DNA of 64,000 nucleotides, from positions 2,536,487 to 2,600,486 of the forward strand of contig MU006216.1 of NCBI GenBank assembly GCA_010093685.1, in the 5' to 3' direction. The position numbers and the translations under genes are program-made. The stretch is from Ophiobolus disseminans (taxonomy: Eukaryota > Ascomycota > Dothideomycetes > Pleosporales > Phaeosphaeriaceae). The notes under the pieces are model-generated. The model saw only the letters and a program-made list of their open reading frames with translations, had not been told where the DNA came from and did not search any database. Below, piece by piece: positions 10,842 to 22,380 of the stretch. How positions within the stretch are numbered: position 1 is the stretch's first letter; every line of letters starts with the position of its first letter.

Positions 10842-13800
10842 TCACAACTCATCGTCGTCCATCTCAGATGGCTTCAGGAGACCGCCAACCTTCATGGCTC
10901 GCTCGCGCTCCTCCTCTTTCGCCTTGGACGCGGCTTGCTCGCGCTCCTCGGCGAAGAGCTCGGCGTTGTCACCAGAGAACTCCTTCAGTGAGATCAGGAA
11001 GTCTCGTAGGATGATCTTGAAGCGGTTCAAGTCGGAGTTGGTAGCAAAGAGACCATCAATGAACGATGCTATTTGGGCACTAAAGCTGGTTAGTATAGTC
11101 CAGAGATAGAACGGGTGGTTACTTACGTCTGGAGATTGGGGAAAGCGGTCGCTAGCAAGTTGCCAACAAAGTTGCGCAGGAACTCTCGATTGGGAGTGCC
11201 TGTCTGTGCCATGTCTGGGGATGTGTAGATTGGGCCTTGGAGCTTGTCAGAGTCAACAAGCCAGAACATCTTGGCGAGCAGCATCGACTGTGACTTGAAG
11301 CCAGCCTTGTGATCGCTGTCTGTGACGACAAAGAACACGTCCTGCAGAATCGTTGTGAAGAACGACTGGAAGAAGGCGTTGCAGGTCTGTGGGTCGGTGT
11401 CGGCCATGTTGGAGACGAGCTCAAAGCACATGGAAAGACCAGCGCTCTCCACTTCGCGGTTGTCGTGCTTGCTAGCCCACATGCAAGAGTCAATAACAAA
11501 CTTGAACGAACGGGCGTCCAGCCGCAATAGCGCAGGGAAACATCGTAGGTTGATCGTCCGCAGGAGCTTGAAGAACTCGACGCGATGTTCGGGATATTCA
11601 GAAAAGTCCTTGTTGATCATGTCCAGGGTGCATTCGAACACGCTGTCCATGATGTTGATGATCTGGTCCTCCATCATGCTCTGTCCACAGGTTAGCAGGT
11701 TGTTCAAAGGTGGCTGAGCGAGTCCAACCATATGCTTGCTCAGATTGGGTCTCCAACGTACATGTAGCTTATTGATGATCGTTGTCATAACGTTCAATAC
11801 CTCCGCCTCACGGGCATCGGGAACGTTATTTTTGTAGTCGATCAGAACAGCCTCCAGCAGCTTGGGAACGATATTGTTGTGGATCATCTCAAGATCGTCG
11901 GCCTTTTCGACGTATGTGTTGATGAGCTTCAAAATCTCCTTCTTGATCGTTCGCAGACCACGAACTTTGGGCATTTTGGTGGCAATGTTGCCATCCCGCT
12001 GTACGGCCTCGTCGATGAGCTGGGAGCTGGCTCGGTACATGGTCAGCATGTCGAAGTAGATCCGACCGATTTGTGGGTAGAAATAAGAGCCGATCGAGCC
12101 ACAAGCCGCAACGTTGGTCTTCATGATGTTGCCGACAATCTTGATAATGTCTGAGTCTTGCAAGCAAGCTGGGTCCTGATTCGCCTGCGCAATGATGTTA
12201 TCCCAGGCAGAGTTCGGTAACGCCATCAGATCATGGATCAAGCGCTCTTGCATGCCCTTCTGTCCCTGGGCGCTGATCATGTAACCGCAAGCCTCGTAGA
12301 AAGTATGCACTTGCTGTGGCGACAGGTCCGCTGTGATCTTTCGTAGATTCCGCACGATCTCGTCGATGAACGGCTCCGACTCGCCAGGTTGTAGCGCAAC
12401 GAAATGCCGCCGACACTTGTTGGCGATCTTGATGAAGGTGTCGCAAGCCATGTCCTGGACTCCCTCGTGGGTTTCGTGCATGAACTCAAAGAGCTTGTTG
12501 ACTACAGTCTTGAGGAACTTCCAGTGCGCTTTGAGGAATCGAGGGTATTGGCCGACAATGTACATAATGTTACTGGCGACGACGGCCTTGTTGTCTTTTC
12601 CTCGCTTCATTTCGGTCAAGCCCAGAAGATCTTTGATGACGGTGACCAAGAATCGCTTTTCCGTCTCCTCATTCATGGCACCGGAGATTGATCCAATGGC
12701 CCAGCACAATGTGTTGCAGTTGGCCCAAGACCATTCAGTCCCATCCACCTGTCGCGCGAGCTTCTCGGACATGATCTGCTCCGTATCGTTGACGTCCAAA
12801 TGGGTTAAAAACACCAGACATTCGCGTGTCGACTTGTAAAGCTGGATCGTGTCGCTCTCCTTGACAAATTCACGGACGATTTCCCCCTCGTCGTTCTCAA
12901 CGATAAGAACCTCCTCTGGTCTGACCATCTTCTCGATCATGACCGTCCGCAGGTTTGACAGGATCTCCGTATATTTGTTCTTGCGCAGGGGGTAGTTCGC
13001 CATCATGTTAGAATCGCGATTGCCGCTGGGGGTGATACCCATGTTCAAGAGAGGGTTCATGTCGGTGATGGGCAGGGCCTGCATCTCGTCATAAAGCTCA
13101 GATACGAGCTTGGTCCAGTACTCGAGGCAAATCTTGAAGACTTCACGGTCATCAATCTGACTTATCCGAATAAGGTAGAAATGGCCGTGTGTGAGGAAGT
13201 CTTTGTTCATCAGGTTCTCGATGACGTTCAAATGCATGGTGAAGAAATTGGTCAGGAAGAGTGCGAGGTTCAGCACAAACTCCTGGTCTCTACCATTACT
13301 CGAGGCATACGTGCTCTTCAGGTCTAAGGATAGAGGGATGATCTTGGAGATGGCCGTGAGTGTTTCTGTGAACATGGAGACGAGCTTATCGTCGTATGCG
13401 GGCTCGGTGTGCAGGCCTGCGATCTCGGTCAAGCACTTGAGTGTGATGTTGCGGAAATCGGGCACTTCGAGGAAGCGGCTGCGCAGAGTCTCGATCAGGC
13501 TCTGACCGCTCGGGGGCGTCTCGAAAATGTAGCCGAGAGGTATCCAGTTCAGGAAGCGTAGCAGTGTCTCGAGGGTGGCCTTGATGAGCGAGGCCTCGGT
13601 GGCGGTGCGGAGGACCTCGGAGCACAGCTGGTAGATGGACGTGAACTCGTCGCACATGCTCTGCTTCAGCTCTCTCCGCTTCGAGGACGTCATCTGCTCC
13701 TCCGAGTAGTCGAAGACCTCCTCGGACAGGAGCCTCAGGATGACCATGTTGTTCTCGCATATGCCCAGGCTGCTGTGGCACGACGAGATGATCTCGTTGA

Positions 13801-14355
13801 TGAACGTCGGCCAGTTGTGGGGCCACTCCTGCTTGAGAACAGAGACGAGGACGATATTCAGCTTGTTCAGGAGGGTGCGGTCGGTGCGGCGGCTGTCGTC
13901 GTTGTTGGAGAGCTGGATGATGAAGTTGACGACGAAGTTGCGGATGCCTTGACACTGGTCGCGAGGCAGCACCTTCCACCTCGTCATGATAACATTGTCG
14001 AGGACCTGGAGCCCCAAGTCTGCTCGCAGTTAGCGCCCGGTAGCCCAGTCACGGCGGTCGAGATACGCACACTTTGTCTGGGGATGCTGCGCCTCCTGTA
14101 GGATCTTATCCACTAGGAGCCATGCGTCTGGGTTCTCTTTGAACTGTTTGCGCATCAGTAGGGCTGCATGGAGGAAAGAGGGGGCCAACATACCTGGTTC
14201 AGCGTCGCTTGGGCTTGTTTTTGCTGCGAGGGAGCGTGTTAGCAGTGTTGTTCTCTAGTGTGCCTGCAAAGACAGCACTGGATACATACCGTCTCGCCGC
14301 GACCCTCATAGAAGGCGCGCACTGTGGCGTCAAGCTCGTCAATGGATAGAGACAT
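10842..14355 (-). CDS. CRM1: Exportin-1 / CRM1, nuclear export receptor
   Basis: Exons 14355-14290, 14223-14194, 14143-14071, 14019-11762, 11680-11127 and 11079-10842 give 1072 residues. The protein begins MSLSIDELDATVRAFYEGRG, carries the importin-beta N-terminal region and the exportin HEAT repeats (TLLRFLNWIPLGYIFE, CWAIGSISGAMNEE, KRGKDNKAVVASNIMYIVGQ), and ends in an acidic tail, MDDDEL. CRM1 with Ran-GTP exports proteins bearing leucine-rich export signals and several RNPs. The position that is Cys528 in human CRM1, the leptomycin B target, lies in the sequence DLLGLTEMKRG here and is Thr525. Intron 5 (11681-11761, 81 nt) is a multiple of three without a stop; it is called because GTACGT and a CTGCTAAC branch-like site are present and its removal restores the conserved KLHSMMEDQ. 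Confidence 0.95.
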
Positions 14356-15035
14356 GGCGGGCAGCAGCACGGTGGAAGAGCTCCCGGTCAGTCTCTATGG
14401 CGTGTTTGTACCCCGAAGGCCTTCTCTATTGCCTCGAGCTGCAGGGTTGAGTCAAACGCGCGCGGTGGAGGTGGTGGGGGCAGAGGCGCGCAGGTCGGGG
14501 CCGTGAAGAGGTATGCGAAGAGGGTAGTGGGGCAGGCAGGCGACAGGCAGGCGGTGCGGGCGCCTTTCACGAGAGCGGCAGTGCGTATCCCGAGCTTGTC
14601 TTTGGGCGGACACAGTGCAATAGTAGTCAAGCGGGCGAGCTGCGGTTTGTGGGAGCTACCAGGCTGACGTCGCTACAAGAGGCACGGGGAGCGTGAAGAA
14701 GCGCGATGTGCTTGCAGCCCGTCGCCGAGACCGCACTAGTCTTTCCCGCTGGCTAGCACCACCTCGGAGCCTCACTCCAACCACTTTCATTACTGACAGC
14801 AAACAATCTTTCTTTGCCAAGCGGTCCAGGGTTATTGCTTGTAACCATCCTAGCTCACCACATCTGCAGAAGTCACTTGAGCCTCATGTGCATTACTAAG
14901 CCAATTACCTCTAACAAAAGTCCACCCAACTCCTCACCGCCTTCCTATACATCTACTGTGAAAGCGTTTTGGAGACCCGCGCACGTATCGCATACTCAAA
15001 ATGAGACCCTATCGTATATACCGCCTCTCATTAGT
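14356..15035. other. CRM1 promoter and kelch-gene 3' flank
   Basis: 680 bases upstream of CRM1. Nothing but short unsupported frames; no recognised promoter motif. Confidence 0.4.
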
Positions 15036-17599
15036 CTACTTGTATTCGCCGTTATCACCAGCAGCCCTCGTAGGCACAGCCTGTGCGTAGAAGTGTGCAG
15101 GAGTCGTCGTGGTACTCATGTTGGGCGTGTAGCCATGCTGAGTTTCGCCGCTGTAATGCGTGCCCGTAGGACTACCTCTTTGGTCTGCTGGAGGAGGATG
15201 GTGTGAGGGCTGCGGATGCCGTAAAGGCTCCTGTGGAGGCGGATAGTATAGCTGTGCCGAAGTATTCTCTTGGTGTTGCGGCGACGTAGGGGTCGGATAC
15301 GAATGCTGGCGTTGCCTGGTGGGCGCATGCTGCCTTGGACTTGCTTGCTGGCCCCACGAATCGTGCTGGATGTTACGAGCCTGGTCGTTTGCAGAGTATG
15401 GTTCCGAAGGCTGTGGCGAAACTTGGGTGTACATTTGGTCCTGAAATGAGCTGTGCTGTCTTGATGCATGAGGCGACGTGGAATGATACGACTGTGCTGC
15501 ATCCGGATGTGGAGAAGTATGGTCGTAACTCGGCGCTTGTGCGTGGTATGGTGACGACTGTGAATAGCCTTGTTGATGGTACGGGTCCGGTCTCTCGTGA
15601 ACGGACACATATTTACTCGCATTCGATGTCGACATCTCGTGTGAAACCTGGGTCACGTCCAATTCCACAGGTGGTGCAGCTGGTTCTTCTTTCGTACCCT
15701 CCTTCTTCGCCTTCTTGCGACGGTGCAGACAAAACAATATCAGACTCAGTATAATAATCAAGCCCACCAAACCCCCTACTACACCTCCAGCAATGGCACC
15801 GACATTTGTTTTTTCTGGCCAATCGCCGGCCGACGAGCTTGTGACGACAGGAAGCGCTCTTGTTGCCGTTCGCGTGGCAGAAGAAGGTTTGGTGGTTTTC
15901 AAGTAAACTCTGAGATCGGCGTGGTCCCACGTTGCAGGACTGGTGACTGTTGCGCCGCCACTTGGCCTGAGATACTGATCAGCCAAGTTTCACCGCTTGA
16001 TGAAGAGGGAACACATACCCGCCACCTATTGCAGCGATCACTGCCGACGGAATAACGTAAGTGGAGAGTTTAGGGTCATACTTGTCCCAAATACCGTTCT
16101 CCTCCTTACCCGTGTTGTTACCCAGTATCATGTTGTGCTGGCCTTGTGCTGCGGGAGCATCGCAGTCCACGAAAGAGGTGTTTGGGAACCAGCCACCAAT
16201 TACCATCATCTGGTCAGGGTTCATCACAGTAGCGCTGCAGCCACCATGACCAAATTGGTTGGTGTCGCCTCCCCCAAGCGGATAACCCTTCACCCATTTG
16301 AACGAGGGAAGAGAAAGGATGTATACGTCGTCAAATGCAGCTAGAGTGCCGAATCCGTAGCCGCCGTAAAGATATCTGCCAAGCTTCGTGTTAGCGAAGT
16401 GCTCTCCAAATTCTTGAACAGATTGAGTGCTGGTTCTGCTGCGACCTAGAGCTGCCGTCATGCTAAGCTCCGAATGTCCTTCTAAGTGCAGCAGAAACCT
16501 GCAACTAATCTTGATGCGAGAATTAGGCATACATGTTGAATGAGGAGCGGTCCACCGCCCACGTCACGCCCGCGCAGAATTGCCTACGTGCCAATGGTAC
16601 CTCGCCCGTGGCTGTTTGGTTGTACCATTTTGCGTTGTTTATGTCATAGATGTGAATTTTCTGCAAGCGAGTCAGACAGCGAAAGCTGAAGGTTCTAAGT
16701 ATCCTACAGTCATATTTGCCTGTCATGCTCGCGTTAGCTTTGGCCACAAAGGTGATTGTAGTTGTACTTACCGCATTGTAGCTCCCGTTCCGAGATGTGT
16801 CCTCGACGCCCCCGAAATAGACCAGCAATCCGCCATCCGATGCAGGGAGGTACAGGAGCTGGCCTTCAGCCCGGCCGATTCCATCGGGGTGCGTGCTATT
16901 CCTTAGGGCGCCTGTTGTGAAGTCGAACTGGACAAGGCTACTCAACGCCATGGGTGGTCCTTTCCAGCCTGGTGTTGTTCGGTTGTTGATCCATCCTCCG
17001 TAGTAGAAACCTAGTCCACGACTGTCGACTTGCGTTCCTGCACCAAATGAAGGCCGCTGCCATATCTTCTCGCTGCTGACGTAGTTGGTGCTGTTCCATT
17101 GATTCAAAATCACATCGTATGTCCATATGCTGAAGTCTTTCGGTGTTCCCTCCGGATACTCCCCGCCGAACTGGTAGAAGCACTTATTGACCTCGTCAGA
17201 CCATAAGTACCCACCGGATAGACTCGGGACACTGGCCGGTTTCGAAAGATTCGCGTGTTGGATTGGGAAGCCATCAGTAGAGCGGGATGTCAAGTCACTG
17301 AAAACCAAATATTCATCTAAACAGTCAGCACGTCTCTTCCACGTCTCCACATACCCTCGACGGCTGCCTACTGGTGTAATTGTAGTCCAGATTCTTATAC
17401 GCTACTTGTCCCCCGTCGATATACAATCGGCTGTTCACCAAAGCCGTCTGGTGAGACCATCGCCGACAACTAAACGTTATTAGCAGGTTGAAATCGGTTC
17501 GATCAGAACAACGCACAACTCGCTGATAGGTTTCTCTTCCTGTACTGATCGCGTGGCAAGGCTAAGCGCAACAAGTAGGATTAATTTAGCATATGCCAT
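15036..17599 (-). CDS. Kelch-repeat type I membrane protein with Gln/Pro/His-rich tail
   Basis: Six exons (17599-17517, 17469-17372, 17316-16772, 16660-16533, 16375-16019, 15966-15036) give 713 residues. A signal peptide (MAYAKLILLVALSLA) precedes a kelch-type beta-propeller (about 30-410) with repeats such as RLYIDGGQVAY, CFYQFGGEYPEG, GLGFYYGGWINN, GLLVYFGGVED, YLYGGYGFGTLAAFDDVYIL and QMMVIGGWFPNTS. A Ser/Thr-rich stalk leads to one membrane helix (about 459-484, Gly-rich then Leu/Ile-rich) and the basic stop-transfer HRRKKAKK. The last 225 residues are low in complexity and rich in Gln, Pro, His, Ser and Tyr. The second intron uses a weaker donor (GTAGGC), the only one that keeps phase; the third (111 nt) has no stop and could be retained. 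This architecture is widespread in filamentous fungi; function unknown, perhaps a wall or surface sensor (inference). Confidence 0.85.
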
Positions 17600-19253
17600 A
17601 ACAAAACGTTCATCACGATTGAACGCCGCGCTTGCAGATTGCTCGAAGTGCAGTGCGCTTCTGCAAAGGGTGTGAAGAGGTAACGTGCGCAAAGCCTGAG
17701 AGATGTCAGGTCGCGGAAAGCAAGCTGACCCATGACAGGGATGAAGGAGGTCCGTAAGAGCACACAAGAACGAGTAATAATCGCCTGCTCCCGCGCGGCG
17801 CAGTTCATTGGGACACGACCGTTTTACAACGCCCTGTTAGGCGACCTTTATCTCAGCCATGATGCTTTTCGTGAGACCCTTGCATCAATAGCGCTGCCGT
17901 GAGATAATACGAGTGATCTTCAGCCCGGAGTGGCGCGTCTCCTGAGGTGATCGCGGGTCCAGCCTCTGAATGCGAGGTTTGCTGCATTCGCTACCAGTTT
18001 CCTGCTTAAGAGGAGGACTGCTGTTGAGAAACCGGCCGTCAAATCATATAGAATCAAAGGTCAAAGAACAGGTCACTTGTAGCGAATGACAGGGCAAGAC
18101 AGCAATTTTGCTTGAAAAAGGCGTTACTCAGCCGCTTTCGCGGCCCCTGGAGCTGGCAATAGCATCGTGTGTCCTGCTCCTTCTGGGGGGTGCTACACGT
18201 CGGTAGCTGCGGGGGAAAACCAGCGACCCGGACGAGCTGATTTGTTGCATTAGGTGTGGCGGCCCCCAACGAAATGAAATAGTGCAACGATAACTGTCAC
18301 GGTGAATCATTCGACATCATTCGCGCCGTGCGACACAGCACACGTTTGTGCACGCGTGCAGGGGCCAGTGTGAATGACGGGAGAGTGCAGATCGCGATTG
18401 GGACTTCGAGAGCGTGGGCATATATCGCGATATCCCATGCAAGACGGCAAGACCCATATGGATCGATCATGGATGCCTGTTGAAGAAGGCTGAGGCTGTA
18501 TGTAGGCCTAAAGCGAAACCGCAGCTCCGATACCAACCGAAGTCGACGTGAGCAAGCTGCAGAATTAGAATGGCTATGCATCGATCTGGGTCGTCGCTGG
18601 AAAAGGCGTATCCATTCAGTTGGGAATGGCCTTAGGGTTATTGGAGACCGTGACAATATGTGAAGAAACGATGGAAGAGAGGCGCATTCGAGTTTTTATC
18701 CTGCCGGGCTCAACGTCGGCCCGCCTTGCTAGCGCATTTCCTTCGCTGCACATCGTCATCATCTCTCAGTCGTAGTGCAACCTCAGGATCTATCCCCACT
18801 GTCCCCACACATCTCGATATCCTGAGATACACTCGAAACCGCTGCGACCAGATCCAAGCTGATGGAAAATGAACCTGATGACTTGTGGACGACTGTTTGC
18901 GCAAAACACTGTCCGCGCACTCAATCCCATACCAAAAAATGTACTGGTTCACCATTCTTTGTACTAATCCTCTCTGATGGCTAGTCCGATTTGTGACTAC
19001 CAGGCATCGCAGCGTCCTTGCTGTAGACACCCCGATTATCACACAAGATTCGCCAAACCGCGAAGATCACATTTAGTGGTTACCTATCCTGTGGTTCAAT
19101 CCTTAACTTTCGTAAGCGAAATGTCTACCATGGTTGAATTATGCGGCCCTGTGTTCTCCTCTTCTGGTCTACAAAAGCCCAAATTCTTGCATTATCTTTC
19201 AGCATTCCCCGTTTCATCCCATCTTGCTAGAATACCTCACAATTTTTCGCAAG
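17600..19253. other. Gene-poor region
   Basis: 1.65 kb upstream of the kelch gene. Frames up to about 190 codons start around 18297 (minus) and 18977 (plus), but they show no recognisable domain or signal peptide and overlap one another in different phases. No gene called. Confidence 0.45.
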
Positions 19254-19844
19254 ATGCCACACATTCGCTCCCAGAATATCTCAGCTCCAGTCGTAATCAT
19301 CTCGTCAGCAGGACGTACAGTATCTTACACCAACTCACATTCAACCCCTCTCTCTGTCTCGTCCCTAGAAAGCTCGGCATACGACACCCACCCACACCAG
19401 GATACCTCTTCTGTCGCGCCCCAACTTCGGCCTGGCGGCATGCTGCGGCGGTTACAAATACCGCTTCAGGCCTCGCCTTCATATCCTTCACCTTCATCAC
19501 CCCGCTCTGTTACGCACCGCGGATATCCATGGGCTTTCCCTCACCAACTTGACCCCCTGGCTTGTGGCAACATCATGACTCCTAGGCCAGGCCCGTACCC
19601 CACCGAGTGGGTCTGGAATTCATGGTGCCCATGGTCTAGAAGCCTTGCAGCTAGCTGCAAACTCACTGATGAAGACCGCGCATTTTTTGCTTTCCTAGTC
19701 GACTGCGCCATGAAGATGTTCATATGTGCTAGCCCCAAATTCGACGAAGCAGCGGACCCTTCAGATTCCCCGACCTTGCGTGGAGAGTGCTTCATGCAGC
19801 ACGCAAGTTATCTATTAAATGGATTTCAAGACGGCCAAAATTAA
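19254..19844 (+). CDS. Uncertain hypothetical ORF, possibly frameshifted
   Basis: Open frame of 196 residues from MPHIRSQNISAPVVIISSAG to the stop at 19844. The second half (KLTDEDRAFFAFLVDCAMKM, then an acidic stretch and SYLLNGFQDGQN) reads like a folded segment, while the first half is Ser/Pro-rich. A second ORF in another phase, 19819-20160 (113 residues, with RVHRFGHYRERFMEAHLWLYG), overlaps its 3' end. I found no splice pair joining the two in phase, so this may be one gene broken by a frameshift, two small genes, or chance. No family was recognised. Confidence 0.3.
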   Translation: MPHIRSQNISAPVVIISSAGRTVSYTNSHSTPLSVSSLESSAYDTHPHQDTSSVAPQLRPGGMLRRLQIPLQASPSYPSPSSPRSVTHRGYPWAFPHQLDPLACGNIMTPRPGPYPTEWVWNSWCPWSRSLAASCKLTDEDRAFFAFLVDCAMKMFICASPKFDEAADPSDSPTLRGECFMQHASYLLNGFQDGQN

Positions 19845-20160
19845 CCCCCACGCAACGAACGATACCCGACAAAGTGTATTTCCTCCTTGGAAGTTGCGGG
19901 ACTTACCTGAACATGATTCAGGAACGCTGCGACGTCACCATAAACCAGGATATCCGGGGCGGGCCGTCAGAATTGCGATCAACGAACTGATGTTACGCGT
20001 ACACAGATTTGGTCATTATCGAGAACGTTTCATGGAGGCGCATTTGTGGCTATACGGGAAGACAGCCAATAGTCAGGACGTATTGCAACTCGGCGATGCA
20101 GAGTCGGTGCACGAGGCTCCGGCTGTGCCTATACATGACTGGGTGTTCAATTACAATTGA
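19819..20160 (+). CDS. Uncertain hypothetical ORF following the previous one in another frame
   Basis: 113 codons starting MDFKTAKINPHATNDTRQS, ending HDWVFNYN. It overlaps the previous ORF by 26 nt in the +1 frame. Composition is mixed and protein-like, but nothing was recognised. It may be the 3' half of the preceding gene. Confidence 0.22.
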   Translation: MDFKTAKINPHATNDTRQSVFPPWKLRDLPEHDSGTLRRHHKPGYPGRAVRIAINELMLRVHRFGHYRERFMEAHLWLYGKTANSQDVLQLGDAESVHEAPAVPIHDWVFNYN

Positions 20161-21275
20161 TTTTATATGGGCGCTGCTGCATAGCTTTGCGAATACAGCC
20201 AGGACACTTTAGCGGCTAAAAATCATGGCCAAGCTAGTCCTGCTCTCACAGATATACCTAGACAACTAGTGGTTCCGAGCAGATGCTCAAGTAATGATTG
20301 TCAAGCAGTCACTAGGCGCACACCTGCTGACGACTTTGCGCAATCAATCAACACGAATAGATGTACATAACGAAGCGACCTCTTATCTTCCATTATGATT
20401 TTGGAATGCCATACCCAAGTAACCACCACTAACCACGCTCAGCACACTCATCCATCATGTTTCGCTAAAAGCCAGCTAAGCATTTCACAGATCCCAACAC
20501 CACACATCATCTTCCAGCAACACCATCCACACCTTCGTGCACAGCTCCCCTCCGCCAACCTCACCGTTGAGTCAGCATACCGTCCCTCCCTGCTGTGCAC
20601 GATGTCCATTTCTTCCATTCACTTGAGCCGACGGTCTCTTCACGCCAACCATCTTCACTTCAAGTCACTACATTACAACATGTACACACTCTTTTACCGC
20701 ACGCACGGCTTCCTTCCGCCAGCCACCACGCATTCGTTTCTTCTTTGGGCGGTTGAGTGGCACACTGTCTCGAAAACACGTCGTGCGCGCGATGTCAATT
20801 TCTTTCTTTTGTGGGAAGGACAGCTGACGGTCTCAGGGGTTCATTTTGAGTGCTGTTTTTTTACGGGGTGTAATAGAAGGGGAGAGTTCAGGTGAGTCCT
20901 TTGTTTTCTTGATTGCGTGTGAGATGTGAAGTTGGTGGTTGCTTGGATCTTGGTTGTCTACGGGTACCCAGGTAGTTTTAAGCTGGGTTTGAAGACAAGA
21001 AGGGCTCTGTCAGCAGTCTTTGGTTCATTTCATGATACATAAGTGGTTCTTGCTCCTGTTATCTACTATTTAGAGTGGCCTCTATTGATAGCACAACTAT
21101 GACTGAATAACCAAATATGTCTTATGTAATTCAACGTTTACATTGTGGCAACAGAATACTACCGTTCCACACAGCTTTCATTCGACCCCATCGATACTAT
21201 TACTTGGCCTACAGGCCTTCCAGACCGACTCTTAAGCTCGTCTCGTTTACGCAGACGTTGAGAGATACTGCTTAT
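20161..21275. other. Intergenic, no gene supported
   Basis: 1.1 kb with one 166-codon plus-strand frame (20395-20895) rich in His, Ser and Thr and lacking any recognisable motif. Nothing else was seen. Confidence 0.45.
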
Positions 21276-21968
21276 CTACGCCAATCGAATGTGCACAGAG
21301 ACAGCAGAACGGTCGGGCTCAACCTCTGTGCTTGGGGTTGTCTCAACCACAATCCCACAGCAGTGAGCATCTTCTGTGCCAAGCATCTTCTTCGCATGAG
21401 CTTCTGCGTCCCTCGTAGCGCCCTCAAGCGGCTGCTTCCATTGTCGCTGCCAGACATCAAACTCGAACGTAACCGTACTGCACCTCCCAGTGAGCAAATC
21501 GGACGCTGCGTCACCTGTAGTGGTAGCGCAAAAGGCATCGTAATGTTTCGGGCATAGGGGGAAGGACCAGACCTTCAGTGTGATGTGCAAATCCGAACTG
21601 CCTATATTTTCCAGATACTCTGCCAATAACCTGTCCCGGTCGCCAGATTGGAACGCAGAATAACAGTATAGCCTATCGATCCTTGCTTCGGCCGACGCGA
21701 GGATGTACAAGTCTTCAAGGGCAACGTGCTTAATCGCTTTGTTGAAAAGCAGCGGGTTTCTCGTTCTGCGTTTCCCGGGCTTAACATTGTGTTCGCGCTC
21801 GAATTCTCGAGGGTAGTCGACAGGCATGAACGTTCTGATGCGGTGCATGGTTTCGAGGCCCTCTCTTAGAATTTGGCTGCTAGAGAGGAGACAGCTGAGG
21901 TGTGAGGAGAGTGTGCAGTTCGATTGGCGAGATTGACGAAATCGAGGTGAGTTATGCGTATTATGCAA
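21276..21968 (-). pseudogene. Divergent, N-terminally truncated paralogue A of the F-box/2EXR-like cluster
   Basis: The frame runs about 230 codons but opens with TTG, not ATG; the first ATG in frame is near MHRIRTFMPVDYPREF. Blocks match the downstream paralogues in order: an ILREGLETMHRIRTF segment (compare ICTEAMSVFSRTRSF), then RNPLLFNKAIKHVALEDLY (compare MNPLVFKSDVIRNIVY), then a C-terminal HAKKMLG block (compare CAKRLVD). The N-terminal LPxELRD motif of the family is not found in the 270 bases upstream, in any frame. This is therefore either a truncated relic or a gene with a distant 5' exon. Same strand and order as paralogues B-E. Confidence 0.5.
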
Positions 21969-22380
21969 TCAATTTAGCTGTAGAGTCTACTTATCTGGGT
22001 AGGGTAACGACCGGAAAGGCTGTGACGCAATGGAGGCAACAAGCTTCATTCCAAACAGTACTCATTCACACCCTCCAAGTTCAAAATTGGCTAGATTCCA
22101 ACCTTCAGAGTTAGCTTCCACTTCCTACCCAACACTTTCTTTTCCGTTACTCCCACCTCTATCAACCTCTTGGTATATTTTATATCTCAATTCAGCATTT
22201 TGATGTGTTTTTAGTATGTAGAGAAGAAGATGCGTGCTTGATCGCGAAAGTGACGCGTTGGACGACGACTCAGCCAGTGCCAGCGATCTTGGCGGAGTTG
22301 AGACGTCATCGCCGCTGAACGTTCACCATCCGCCCTTGCACCAACTTGTTAAAGCGACATTTTCTCTGACATCCGTCCCC
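21969..22380. other. Spacer between paralogues A and B
   Basis: No coding signal; this is where the missing 5' part of paralogue A would be expected, and it is not there. Confidence 0.4.

Noticed and set aside
20395..20895. 166-codon plus-strand ORF
   Set aside because: His/Ser/Thr-rich without motif or signal; not distinguishable from chance.
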